From Hymenobacter sp. YC55 (GTDB lineage: Bacteria > Bacteroidota > Bacteroidia > Cytophagales > Hymenobacteraceae): a DNA stretch of 64,000 nucleotides. Shown piece by piece: positions 50,177-58,819 of the stretch. The DNA lies in the NCBI RefSeq assembly GCF_029433095.1, contig NZ_JARNTX010000001.1, positions 1,302,001 through 1,366,000 of the forward strand, in the 5' to 3' direction. Numbering within the stretch: position 1 is the stretch's first letter; each line of letters starts with the position of its first letter. Made by a program: the position numbers and the translations under genes. A model generated the notes under the pieces. It did no database searches. It saw nothing but the letters and a program-made list of their open reading frames with translations, and had not been told where the DNA came from.

Positions 50177-51565
50177 GTGCTACTCAACCTGCTGGTGAAG
50201 CCCGGATGGGTGGTGGTTGAGAACTTAGTGCAAGACCGATTGGGGCATCATGCCTTCGGAACATTCACGGCGTTGTTCACGCTGGCTAGCGTTATGGCCG
50301 CCGTATCAGACTTAGGTACCACGCAACTTACTACCAAGCGCGTCGCCGCTAACCCTGCGTTTCTTACCGAGTACTTTCCTACGCTAGTGCCCTTGAAGGG
50401 CGGCTTGTCGGTGCTTTTTCTTGGCGTTGTGGTGGCAATGGGGTGGGTGCTGGGCTACCGAGGTCATACACTCACCTTACTGGCCTTAATTGAGATAGGA
50501 ATGCTACTGGCGCAGTACACACTGTTTTTGCGAGGAGTACTGCAAGCGCATCAACGCTTCAATACCGATGCATTGCTGTCAGTGCTAGAGAAGTTTCTGT
50601 TGCTTGGTCTCGTGCTTGGGCTTATTCCTATAGGTATTACGCTCAACAACTACGTGGCAGCTCGCTCAGTGGCTATTGGGTTCACGTTTGTTGTGCTCTA
50701 CGGACTAATGAGGCGCCTTTACGGCCAAGTGAAGCTGAAGCTGCGGTGGGAGCATGCTCGCACGGTGCTCCAAGCTAGCTTGCCATTGGCTCTGATTACA
50801 CTGGTTTATGGCCTCAACGAGCGGATTGACATGCTGATGCTCGAACGAATGGTATCGGCGCGCGAGGCTAGCTACTATGCTGCTGCCTACCGCTGGGGCG
50901 ACACCGTTATGATGTACCTCTGGACCATTTTGCCACTGTTTTTCGCCAAATTTGCCTACGTCTTCGACAAGCCTGATGAGCAGCGCGACGTATTATGGTT
51001 TGGGCAGCGCGTAGTAACGGTGCCTATGCTGTTGGTTTGCGCCTTTGTGTTGTTTCGGGGAGAAGTATTGTTTTGGCAGTTCACCCATAGCACCGCTTCA
51101 GAAGTAGCGCGGATGGTACTTTGCTTGAAGATATTGTTTGCGAGTGTGTTGATTCACGCCTTCTTTGCCATCTACAGCACTCTTCTTACGAGCACCAACC
51201 ACGAGCGGGCCGTGAGTTGGCTGGTAGTTGCCAGCACAGTACTAAATGTGGTGCTGAACGTACTGCTGATGCCGACGCTCGGCGCCGTTGCCGGGGCTAT
51301 CAATACCTTGGTATGCGCCGTGTTTGTGTCGGTGGGCTACCTGTGGCTGGTGCAAAAACGCACGGGTGTGCCCGTGCCCTGGGGGTGGATAACCCGGTTA
51401 GGCTTAGCGTTTGGGCTGCTCTGTGCGGTTTGGTATGGACTACAAACCGGCTTGGCGTTGCATTGGCTGCTAGAATCGGTGGTAGCTAGTGTGGCATTCG
51501 TTGGTATCCTGTTTCTGACCAGCGTGGTGCGTATTTCTGAACTCCGTAAGCTGCTGCAAAAATGA
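50177..51565 (+). CDS. Oligosaccharide flippase family protein (Wzx-like)
   Basis: A 462-residue membrane protein with about 12-14 spans, of the MOP superfamily that flips lipid-linked sugars across the inner membrane. LVKPGWVVVENLVQDRLGHHAFGTF at the N-terminus, NERIDMLMLERMVSAREASYYAAAYRWGDTV in the middle and NVVLNVLLMPTLGAVAGAI at the end fit this family. The start GTG 50177 looks late: the same frame continues upstream with IKRFFGNISLV, the common beginning, but no ATG is found, so a non-standard start is possible. It leads the plus arm; stop is 76 bp before the GT4 start. Confidence 0.88.
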   Translation: MLLNLLVKPGWVVVENLVQDRLGHHAFGTFTALFTLASVMAAVSDLGTTQLTTKRVAANPAFLTEYFPTLVPLKGGLSVLFLGVVVAMGWVLGYRGHTLTLLALIEIGMLLAQYTLFLRGVLQAHQRFNTDALLSVLEKFLLLGLVLGLIPIGITLNNYVAARSVAIGFTFVVLYGLMRRLYGQVKLKLRWEHARTVLQASLPLALITLVYGLNERIDMLMLERMVSAREASYYAAAYRWGDTVMMYLWTILPLFFAKFAYVFDKPDEQRDVLWFGQRVVTVPMLLVCAFVLFRGEVLFWQFTHSTASEVARMVLCLKILFASVLIHAFFAIYSTLLTSTNHERAVSWLVVASTVLNVVLNVLLMPTLGAVAGAINTLVCAVFVSVGYLWLVQKRTGVPVPWGWITRLGLAFGLLCAVWYGLQTGLALHWLLESVVASVAFVGILFLTSVVRISELRKLLQK

Positions 51566-51641
51566 GGTGCTGAAGAGAGACACCAGCAGATCTAGTTCAC
51601 ACTTCACTTCTTTCCATTTCACTAGTTCACTACCTCATCAC

Positions 51642-52796
51642 TTGGATATAGCCGTCAATACCCGCTTTCTGCTTCCTGGCGACCATTTAGAGGGTATTGG
51701 ACGTTTCACGTACGAGACGCTGAAGCGGATGGTGGCAGCGCATCCCGAGCATACGTTCCACTTCCTGTTCGATAGGGCGTTTGATCGGCGCTATCTGTTT
51801 GGGCCGAATGTGGTGCCGCATGTATTGTTTCCACCAGCGCGGCACCCGTTTTTGTGGGTGGCTTGGTTTGAAGGGGCAGTGGCTTGGTGGCTGCACCGGC
51901 ACCGCCCGGCCGTATTCTTTAGCCCTGATGGTTACACGACGTTGGGCACCCGAGTGCCCCGTGTTACGGTGATGCACGACTTAGCTTTCGAGCATTTTCC
52001 AGAGCACATGAGCGTGCTCGAGCACAAGTATTACCAGTATTTTGCGCCGCGCTTTGCCCGGGCTTCTGAGCAGCTGATTGCCGTGTCGGCCGCCACCAAG
52101 CAAGATGTAGTGCAGTCATATGGCGTACCGGCTGCCAATATTCAGGTTGTTTACAATGCCGCCGGTGCACATTTCCGGCCGTTACCAGCCGAGGTTCAAC
52201 AGACTACACGGGAGCGTTTTGCTGACGGTAAGCCGTATTTTTTGTTTGTGGGAGCCTTACATCCACGCAAAAACCTAGTAAACCTGCTTAAGGCTTTCGA
52301 CGAGTTCAAGCAACAAACTGGGGCCGAAGCCAAACTGTTGGTTGTGGGCCGGACGGCCTGGAAAGCCGGGCCTATGTTCGACGCCTACCAACAGATGCAG
52401 CACCGCTCCGATGTGCACCTGACCGGCCGCGTTTCCGAGGAGGAACTGGTGCAACTTTATGGGGCAGCTTTAGCTACGGTGTACGTTCCTTATTTCGAGG
52501 GCTTTGGCATTCCTATCATTGAGGCACAGTCTTGTGCTTCCCCTGTTGTTACCTCCGACCGTAGCTCCATGCCCGAGGTAGCAGGCGGGGCGGCCTTGCT
52601 AGTCGACCCATTTAGTCCCACGGCTATTGCCGCTGCGTTAGCGCGCCTCTGGCAGGAGCCGGGCTTACGTCAGGAACTAGTGGCAAGAGGGTTGCAGAAC
52701 ATACAGCGGTTTTCCTGGGACAAAAGCGCTGAAGCTTTGTGGGAGGCTATTCTTTCAATTGGAAGCCTGAAAAATAAGCCCAGTGTTAGCAAGTGA
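51642..52796 (+). CDS. Glycosyltransferase family 4
   Basis: About 384 residues of GT-B fold. The frame is open to GTG 51567, but the natural N-terminus DIAVNTRFLLPGDHLEGIGRFTYETL suggests the TTG at 51642. The C-terminal donor domain has PYFLFVGALHPRKNLVNLLKAF and the E-x7-E region YFEGFGIPIIEAQSCASPVVTSDRSSMPEVAGGAALLVDP, the nucleotide-sugar signature of GT4. It adds a sugar in surface polysaccharide assembly. It follows the flippase gene and precedes the deacetylase. Confidence 0.92.
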   Translation: MDIAVNTRFLLPGDHLEGIGRFTYETLKRMVAAHPEHTFHFLFDRAFDRRYLFGPNVVPHVLFPPARHPFLWVAWFEGAVAWWLHRHRPAVFFSPDGYTTLGTRVPRVTVMHDLAFEHFPEHMSVLEHKYYQYFAPRFARASEQLIAVSAATKQDVVQSYGVPAANIQVVYNAAGAHFRPLPAEVQQTTRERFADGKPYFLFVGALHPRKNLVNLLKAFDEFKQQTGAEAKLLVVGRTAWKAGPMFDAYQQMQHRSDVHLTGRVSEEELVQLYGAALATVYVPYFEGFGIPIIEAQSCASPVVTSDRSSMPEVAGGAALLVDPFSPTAIAAALARLWQEPGLRQELVARGLQNIQRFSWDKSAEALWEAILSIGSLKNKPSVSK

Positions 52797-52864
52797 GTTG
52801 ATATATCCATTCTAAGTCACCAGAACAGCGTCTCTACCACCTATTCTTTATTCCGTATAGACTT

Positions 52865-53497
52865 ATGCGTTTGCACCGGCTTCCTAAACTCTTGCAACGC
52901 TTACTGCCTCATACAGAGTGGCGTGGTCCGGTGCTGGAAGGCAAAAAACCGCTTTACCTTACCTTCGACGACGGCCCGATTCCCGAGGAAACCCCTTTTG
53001 TGCTAGAACAGTTAGCGCGTTACGATGCGCATGCGACGTTCTTTTGTGTGGGCCAGAACCTGGAGCGTCATCCGGATGTAGCTCGGCAAGCGTTGGCCGC
53101 TGGGCACCGGCTCGCCAACCACACGCACCACCACGTGAGTGGTTGGCAACTACCGTTGCCGGCTTACTTGGCAGAAGTGCAACAGTGCCAGCAGGTGCTA
53201 AGTGCCTTCGGGGAAACGCTCCGCCCGTTGTTGCGCCCGCCCTATGGGCGTATTACGCGGGCCCAAGCAGCGGCGCTGCATCCCAACTACCGTCTGATTA
53301 TGTGGGACGTGCTTACCTACGACTACGACGTTACGTATCCGGCCGAAATATGCCTGCGTGCGGCGCTAGCCCACACCCGGCCTGGTTCTATTGTCGTCTT
53401 CCACGACAGCCAAAAAGCGCACCGCAACTTGCGTGCGGTGCTGCCTCACTACCTGGATGCCTGCGCCGCACAGGGGTATTCGTTTGAAACCCTGTAA
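52865..53497 (+). CDS. Polysaccharide deacetylase family protein (CE4)
   Basis: A 210-residue NodB-homology enzyme that removes N-acetyl groups from sugars. Motif 1 is LTFDDGP (about residue 36, catalytic Asp), motif 2 NHTHHH (His pair for the metal), motif 3 LRPPYGR, and a later FHDS with the catalytic-type His. No signal peptide or span is evident, so it may act in the cytoplasm on lipid-linked intermediates, or be exported otherwise. It is in the plus arm of the polysaccharide cluster between GT4 and GT2. Confidence 0.92.
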   Translation: MRLHRLPKLLQRLLPHTEWRGPVLEGKKPLYLTFDDGPIPEETPFVLEQLARYDAHATFFCVGQNLERHPDVARQALAAGHRLANHTHHHVSGWQLPLPAYLAEVQQCQQVLSAFGETLRPLLRPPYGRITRAQAAALHPNYRLIMWDVLTYDYDVTYPAEICLRAALAHTRPGSIVVFHDSQKAHRNLRAVLPHYLDACAAQGYSFETL

Positions 53498-53565
53498 ACC
53501 CATAGCGAAAGGTTGGTGTTAGAGTCTGATGTAGCTTTGTTGTCAAGGGCATTCCACTCTCGAAC

Positions 53566-54669
53566 TTGTTGCTTTTCCTTTCCATCTTTTTGGTTGGCTG
53601 GTTTCTGATTCTGGCAACGTCCACACTGCTTTTTGCGGCGCGGCCGGGCAGCCAGCCGGGGCCGTTGCCGGTCCCGCTGCCGCGCGTTAGTATCCTGATT
53701 GCCGCCCGCAACGAGGAAGCTGCTATTGCCCGTTGCCTGACTGCTATTCGTCAACTCGATTACCCGGCGCATCTGCTCGAAGTACTGCTCGGCGATGATG
53801 CCTCCACCGATGCCACCAGCGCCGTAGCTACGCAAACTATGCGCGGTTTTGCGGGCAGTTTCCGCATTTTGCCCATCCAAGAAACGTTAGGGTTGGCCCG
53901 CGGCAAAGCCAACGTGCTGGCCCACCTCACCCGCGCAGCTACCACAGATTTTTTCTTTATCACCGACGCCGACATTGCCGTGCCGCGCACATGGGTACAA
54001 GGGTTACTAGCCCACACAGCTCCCGGCGTGGGTACCGTTACGGGCCTCACGCTGGTAGACGGGCCGCGCCTCTTCGATAAACTACAGGGCCTCGACTGGC
54101 TAATGTCGTTGGGGCTGGTGCAAGTGGTGTCGGATCAGGGGCGGCCCGTCACGGCTATGGGCAACAACATGCTTGTCACGCGGGCCGCTTATGAAGCCAC
54201 GGGCGGCTACGAGAACCTGCCTTTTTCGGTCACCGAAGACTATGAGTTGTTTCGTGCTACCATACGATTGGGGTTCGGCTACCGCATCTTGTTCCGGCCG
54301 GAAGTGTTAGCTACTTCCTTGCCCATGCGTACCCTCGCAAACTTGTTGCATCAGCGCCGCCGCTGGATGCGCGGGGCCGAAAGCTTGCCACGGTGGCTAC
54401 GCATCGGGTTGCTTTACCACGCGGGATTCTACCCGGCTTTGTTGCTGCTGGCGTGGGTGGCCGGGCCAACAGTGGCCGGATGGGTGTTGGTAGTTAAAAT
54501 GCTACTACAAGGCATGTTGGCCTACTTTAGCTTCAAACGTGCCGGTCGCCGGGCCCCTTTGTGGCTAATGCCCTTATTCGAACTTTATTCTTTCACGCTC
54601 ACCTTTACCCTCACCGCCTTTCGCCTTCTGCCAATTGCGTTCAATTGGAAAGGTCGGCGCTACACCTGA
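53566..54669 (+). CDS. Glycosyltransferase family 2, membrane-bound
   Basis: A 367-residue GT2. It seems to begin at TTG 53566 (or 53563), since an in-frame stop lies about 35 bp upstream and no ATG is present before the first span LLFLSIFLVGWFLILATSTLLF. Then come RVSILIAARNEEAAIARCL, VLLGDDASTDAT, FFITDADIAVPRTW (DxD), TEDYELFRATIRLGFGY and HQRRRWMRGAESLP (Q-x-x-R-W), with spans at the end. It resembles the GT2 at 41307-42509 in layout. A role in building the polysaccharide backbone is likely by context. Confidence 0.9.
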   Translation: MLLFLSIFLVGWFLILATSTLLFAARPGSQPGPLPVPLPRVSILIAARNEEAAIARCLTAIRQLDYPAHLLEVLLGDDASTDATSAVATQTMRGFAGSFRILPIQETLGLARGKANVLAHLTRAATTDFFFITDADIAVPRTWVQGLLAHTAPGVGTVTGLTLVDGPRLFDKLQGLDWLMSLGLVQVVSDQGRPVTAMGNNMLVTRAAYEATGGYENLPFSVTEDYELFRATIRLGFGYRILFRPEVLATSLPMRTLANLLHQRRRWMRGAESLPRWLRIGLLYHAGFYPALLLLAWVAGPTVAGWVLVVKMLLQGMLAYFSFKRAGRRAPLWLMPLFELYSFTLTFTLTAFRLLPIAFNWKGRRYT

Positions 54670-54749
54670 TGGCGCTACTTGTTGCGTGGGAGTTGCTGAG
54701 TCGACTCTCAACACCAAACCGCAAGTAGTCCCAACGACCAACTAATCTC

Positions 54750-55523
54750 ATGATACTAGCCGATTCGCACGCCCACGTCTATTCCGAGCAGTTCAAGCCA
54801 GACCGGGATGCCATGCTCAACCGCGCCTACGAGGCCGGCGTCCACACCATCTACATGCCCAACATCGACCACACCAGCATCGACGTGATGCTGGAGACCG
54901 AAGCACGCTTTCCGCAGCAGTGCCACCCCATGATGGGCTTGCACCCCTGTTCGGTGGGAAAGCACTTCGAAAAGCAACTCTACGAAGTGGAGGAGTGGCT
55001 AGGCAAGCGCCCATTTGTGGCAGTAGGGGAGTGCGGCATCGACTTGTATTGGGATAAAACCCTCCTGGCCGAGCAGCAAGAAGCCCTCCGCATTCAAATG
55101 AACATGGCCAAGCAACACAAGCTGCCCCTCGTGCTCCACACCCGCGAAGCCTTCCGCGAAACCGCTGACCTCGTCGAAGCGGCACAGGATGGCACATTGC
55201 GCGGTGTGTTTCACTGCTTCTCAGGCACCAAAGAAGAAGCCGAAGAAGTTATCCGACTAGGCTTCAAGCTTGGTATAGGCGGCGTAGCAACCTTCAAGAA
55301 TGGCGGCCTCGACAAAACCCTCCCCGGCATTGCCTTGGAACATCTGCTCCTCGAAACCGACTGCCCCTACCTGGCCCCCATGCCGCACCGCGGCAAACGC
55401 AACGAGCCAGCCTACCTACCCCTAATAGCCCGCCGCGTCGCCGACATCTTAGGCAAAGACGAGGAAGAAGTAGTGGAAGCTACTACTCGCAACACGAAGG
55501 AGTTATTCAGCGCAGCCTCCTAA
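54750..55523 (+). CDS. TatD family metal-dependent hydrolase
   Basis: A 257-residue cytoplasmic TIM-barrel metal hydrolase. The motifs are DSHAHVYSEQF (His-x-His), AVGECGIDLYWD (Glu), LVLHTREAF (His), VFHCFSGTKEEAE (His) and LLLETDCPYLAPMPHRGKRNEPAY (Asp). Members have 3'-5' exonuclease or D-aminoacyl-tRNA deacylase activity. The order of metal residues is complete. It follows the GT2 by 80 bp but is probably an unrelated housekeeping gene. Confidence 0.95.
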   Translation: MILADSHAHVYSEQFKPDRDAMLNRAYEAGVHTIYMPNIDHTSIDVMLETEARFPQQCHPMMGLHPCSVGKHFEKQLYEVEEWLGKRPFVAVGECGIDLYWDKTLLAEQQEALRIQMNMAKQHKLPLVLHTREAFRETADLVEAAQDGTLRGVFHCFSGTKEEAEEVIRLGFKLGIGGVATFKNGGLDKTLPGIALEHLLLETDCPYLAPMPHRGKRNEPAYLPLIARRVADILGKDEEEVVEATTRNTKELFSAAS

Positions 55524-55561
55524 TTATTGCCTTCTAAATCTTAAGTAAATCTGGTTGAAAA

Positions 55562-55711
55562 AACCCTAATAGATTGTACCCGACCCTTGTCATCCTGAGC
55601 TTGCGAAGGACCTCATGACCAAAGAACAACAGACGTACCAACGACTCGTTCTCCTGGCAGAAGATCCTTCGCAAGCTCAGGATGACAAGGGTAGGGCACA
55701 ACCTTAGGGTT
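55562..55711. repeat. Long inverted repeat with 28-bp perfect arms
   Basis: Arms 55583-55610 and 55665-55692 are perfect complements over 28 bp (left arm contains TGTCATCCTGAGCTTGCGAA), loop 54 nt; outside them AACCCTAA (55562-55569) pairs with TTAGGGTT (55704-55711), which includes the stop of the GH28 gene. The core looks like a dispersed intergenic element that I recall from Hymenobacter genomes, unverified. Confidence 0.7.
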
Positions 55712-57275
55712 GAGCTAATGCTGGTTCAACAGTTTGCTGCAATTTCCCCTTCACCATCTGCTTTACCTTTTTGTCTGCTAGAACTTCGCTGTCCTTAATA
55801 CTGAGGTTAGACACAGCTTGCAGAGTGAAGGCAGGTACGGAGGTAAGGTGCTGCGCTTTGATGTTGCGCAGGTTGATGTCTTTCACATCGACTAGCACGA
55901 AGGGCGGACGCTGGTCATCTTTCTGGTAGCGAATGTCGATGTTGCGCATTTCTATACCTTTCACGTGCCGCATGAAGAAGCCGTAGGAAGGCATGTCGCC
56001 CATGTGGCCGGGGTCGGGGTAGTCTTTCTCGCCTTCAGCCGGGTTGATGGTGGCTTGCTCTTTGGTGCCGCCGCCCTGGAACTCGATGCGAATATTGTCG
56101 AGGGTCACGTCCTCAATGTCGTGGCCGGGGATGCCGCTGATAATGGAGCCGTACTTCACGTCAGCATTGTACACCACCACATTGCTGATTTTGACGCGGC
56201 GCAACACGCCCACCGGCGTACCTTCCGGCCCACGCATCCGGGCACCGAGGCGCAGGAAAAACGGCGAATTCACAATGTCGCGCATGGTGATGTTGGTGAT
56301 GGTCACGTCTTCCAGAATGCCGCCGTCCACGGTTTCCAGCGCTAAGCCCCGGCAGAACTCGAACACGCAGTTGGAAATTGTGATGTTCTTAAAGCCTCCG
56401 TTCGACTCGGTGCCGAACTTGATGCGGCCTGTCACGTCCATTTTATCGGGTACCAAAGCGGCTTCCTTGCGCTGGTAGGTGCCATCGAAGAAGGTGCCCC
56501 GGTCGAAGCCGCTTACTTCGCAGTTGGTGATGGTTACGTTTTCGGTGGCGCGGGCAAAGCCGAGAGCGTAGGAGCTTTTCAAGCAAATAGCATCATCGAA
56601 GGGTGAGTTGATGGTGCAGTTCGAGATGCGCACGTGGCGGCAGCAGTCCACGTCGATACCGTCGCGGTTGGTATCCATTTTTACATTGTCGACGGTGAAA
56701 TTGTCGATGCCGGTGGCCAGGATGCCGAAGTGCCCGCCGTACAGTACCGTAATGTCGCGAATCAGCACGTTGCGGCACAGCTTCAGCGCAATGGCTTTGT
56801 TGGCCATACCCGGAGTGCGCGTGCCTTCCCGCGTCAGGCCCTTTTTGCCATCAATAAGGCCGGTGCCGAGGATGGAGACATTTACGAGGTTTTCGCCCCA
56901 AATCAGGCTGTTGTGCCAGTGGCTGTGCCCGAAATCCTGAAACTTGGTCGACTCGTTGGGCTCAGCTGCATCATAGCCTCCCGTGCCATTGGCCGGTGGC
57001 TCGGCCGCCAACACGGTAGCGCCCTGGTCGATGAACAGGGCAATGTTGCTTTTCAGATGGATAGAAAAGCTGGCGTATGTGCCCGCCGGGAAATACACGG
57101 TGCCACCCCCGGCCGCGGCTGCCGCGTCAATGGCCTTGTTGATGGCCGGTGTGTCCAAGGTTTTTCCATCGCCGGTGGCCCCATAGGCGCGCACGTTATA
57201 GAAACCGGGGCGCTGTTGAGCCAGCAGAGCGAAACCAACGAGTAGCTGCGCAACAACGAGCAGAAAATACCGCAT
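55704..57275 (-). CDS. Glycoside hydrolase family 28 with altered active-site motif
   Basis: A 523-residue exported beta-helix protein (signal peptide about 1-20). The fold start FYNVRAYGATGDGKTLDTPAINKAID and the motifs NRD (203-205), FDDAICLKS (Asp227-Asp228) and RIK (284-286) agree with GH28. However, the His-containing Gly-His-Gly motif expected between DD and RIK is replaced by SGFDRGTFFDGTYQ. It may therefore work on a different substrate or with different chemistry. It is followed by the long inverted repeat and preceded, by 94 bp, by another GH28 gene on the same strand; no SusCD pair is near. Confidence 0.88.
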   Translation of the reverse strand: MRYFLLVVAQLLVGFALLAQQRPGFYNVRAYGATGDGKTLDTPAINKAIDAAAAAGGGTVYFPAGTYASFSIHLKSNIALFIDQGATVLAAEPPANGTGGYDAAEPNESTKFQDFGHSHWHNSLIWGENLVNVSILGTGLIDGKKGLTREGTRTPGMANKAIALKLCRNVLIRDITVLYGGHFGILATGIDNFTVDNVKMDTNRDGIDVDCCRHVRISNCTINSPFDDAICLKSSYALGFARATENVTITNCEVSGFDRGTFFDGTYQRKEAALVPDKMDVTGRIKFGTESNGGFKNITISNCVFEFCRGLALETVDGGILEDVTITNITMRDIVNSPFFLRLGARMRGPEGTPVGVLRRVKISNVVVYNADVKYGSIISGIPGHDIEDVTLDNIRIEFQGGGTKEQATINPAEGEKDYPDPGHMGDMPSYGFFMRHVKGIEMRNIDIRYQKDDQRPPFVLVDVKDINLRNIKAQHLTSVPAFTLQAVSNLSIKDSEVLADKKVKQMVKGKLQQTVEPALAQP

Positions 57276-57369
57276 AGGGGAGGGGTGAAGTACTAGCGTA
57301 GGAAAAAGAATAGCATGCCTGATCTGGCGCCCGCTTGGCGACGCCTGACTGTATCAGTAAGGATACTTG

Positions 57370-58650
57370 CTACTGCGCATCGCGCCGCACAATGGCTTCG
57401 CCTTCTGCTACGGTCAGTTTCAGGCCGCTGGTATCAAGGCCGCGCACATTTTCCAGCACCAAGCCCTTTTGGGCTGTTACCACGCAGTTTTTGAAACTGA
57501 CGTTTTCAATGGGGCTGTCCTTGAGGCCGTGCATGCGCCCGCCCGACGCAACCGTGCCGGTGATGTTGATGAGCTTCACGTTGCGCACGAGGGGCAGCAC
57601 CTTGGCGGGTGGGGCAATAGGCGGGACCATGCGCCATTCCATGTTGAACTCGAAGGCTTGGCGCGTGTTGCGCAGCACCATATCCCGGTAGGTAATGTCC
57701 TCGACCACGCCCCCGCGGCTCGGCTGCGACTTGAACCGGATGGGCGCCCAATTGTCGGCTTCGGCCACGCAGTTGCGCACTTCCACCCGCCGAATACCGC
57801 CCGATGTTTCGCTGCCCATGGCCACGCCGCCGTGGCCGTAACCGAACCGGGTTTTCTCGATGAGAATATTCTCGCTCGGCCGGTTCACGCGCAAGCCGTC
57901 GGCATCCTTGCCCGACTTAATGGAAATGCAGTCATCGTTGACATCAATGTCGCAGCCACTGATGCGCACGTCGCGGCTGGAATCAATGTCGATGCCGTCG
58001 GAACTCGGGATATTGTGCGCGGCCCGGATGGTTAGGTTTTCGGCCACTAGGCCCGTGCAGTACAAGATGTGCAAGCACCATACCGCCTGGTTGCGTAGCT
58101 GTAAGTTAGCGATGCGTGCTTTACGGCAGTTCTGGAAGCAAATCAGTCGGGGGCGGCCTAGGCGTGGGGCTGTTGGGTCGGGGGGTTGTTGGAGGCGTGC
58201 TTGGCGGGCAGCTTCCCCCCATTCCTCGCCTGAGCCATCAATCGTGCCTTCGCCTTCCACCGTCACGCCGGTTAAGTCGGTGGCATTTACTAGGGCTGCG
58301 GTGAAGTTTTGCTCGGTGCCTTCCCAACGAGTGGCCACCTGCGGGTAGTCTTCTTGTCGCGTCGAGCCTTTCAACACGCCTTCTTTCTCAATCAGCAGGT
58401 TTACGCCTTTTTTCAGGAAAATAGCGCCGGTTCTGAAAGTGCCTTTGGGTACCACTACCGTGCCGCCTCCCGCCGCCGAACACTTGTCAATGGTCGCCTG
58501 AATGGCCTGCGTGTTTAAGGTTTGGCCATCACCAATGGCGCCGTTGGCCGCAATGTTGTAGCGCTTGGGCGGCTGCCAAGCGGTAAACGACGCCAGCAAT
58601 ACCAGCAAGAGGCACTGCGCCGCAAGGACTGTCCAGTTTCGTTGTGTCAT
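57370..58650 (-). CDS. Glycoside hydrolase family 28
   Basis: A 426-residue exported pectinase from ATG 58650 (MTQRNWTVLAAQCLLLVLLASFTAW); 31 more codons are open upstream without family sequence. The polygalacturonase motifs are SSDGIDID (Asp218), NDDCISIKSG (Asp239-Asp240), GYGHGGVAMGSE (Gly-His-Gly 272-274) and RFKSQPSRGGVVEDI. The complete set suggests an active enzyme hydrolysing galacturonan or rhamnogalacturonan. With the following GH28 it forms a second, smaller pectin gene pair about 30 kb from the main locus. Confidence 0.93.
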   Translation of the reverse strand: MTQRNWTVLAAQCLLLVLLASFTAWQPPKRYNIAANGAIGDGQTLNTQAIQATIDKCSAAGGGTVVVPKGTFRTGAIFLKKGVNLLIEKEGVLKGSTRQEDYPQVATRWEGTEQNFTAALVNATDLTGVTVEGEGTIDGSGEEWGEAARQARLQQPPDPTAPRLGRPRLICFQNCRKARIANLQLRNQAVWCLHILYCTGLVAENLTIRAAHNIPSSDGIDIDSSRDVRISGCDIDVNDDCISIKSGKDADGLRVNRPSENILIEKTRFGYGHGGVAMGSETSGGIRRVEVRNCVAEADNWAPIRFKSQPSRGGVVEDITYRDMVLRNTRQAFEFNMEWRMVPPIAPPAKVLPLVRNVKLINITGTVASGGRMHGLKDSPIENVSFKNCVVTAQKGLVLENVRGLDTSGLKLTVAEGEAIVRRDAQ

Positions 58651-58819
58651 CGGGTGGATGTAGGTAAGACCGAGTAAGGAGTAGGAGGGAAGTTGGGCAT
58701 TCCGTTTGGCGGAGCCGTTCTGCACTTTCCTGCTGCAACCCAAAATTCCGTAAGCCGGCCCCAGCGCCCAGGTTCGCAGACGTCGTTAACTTGGCGCTTC
58801 CATTCCAACCTCGTCTGCT

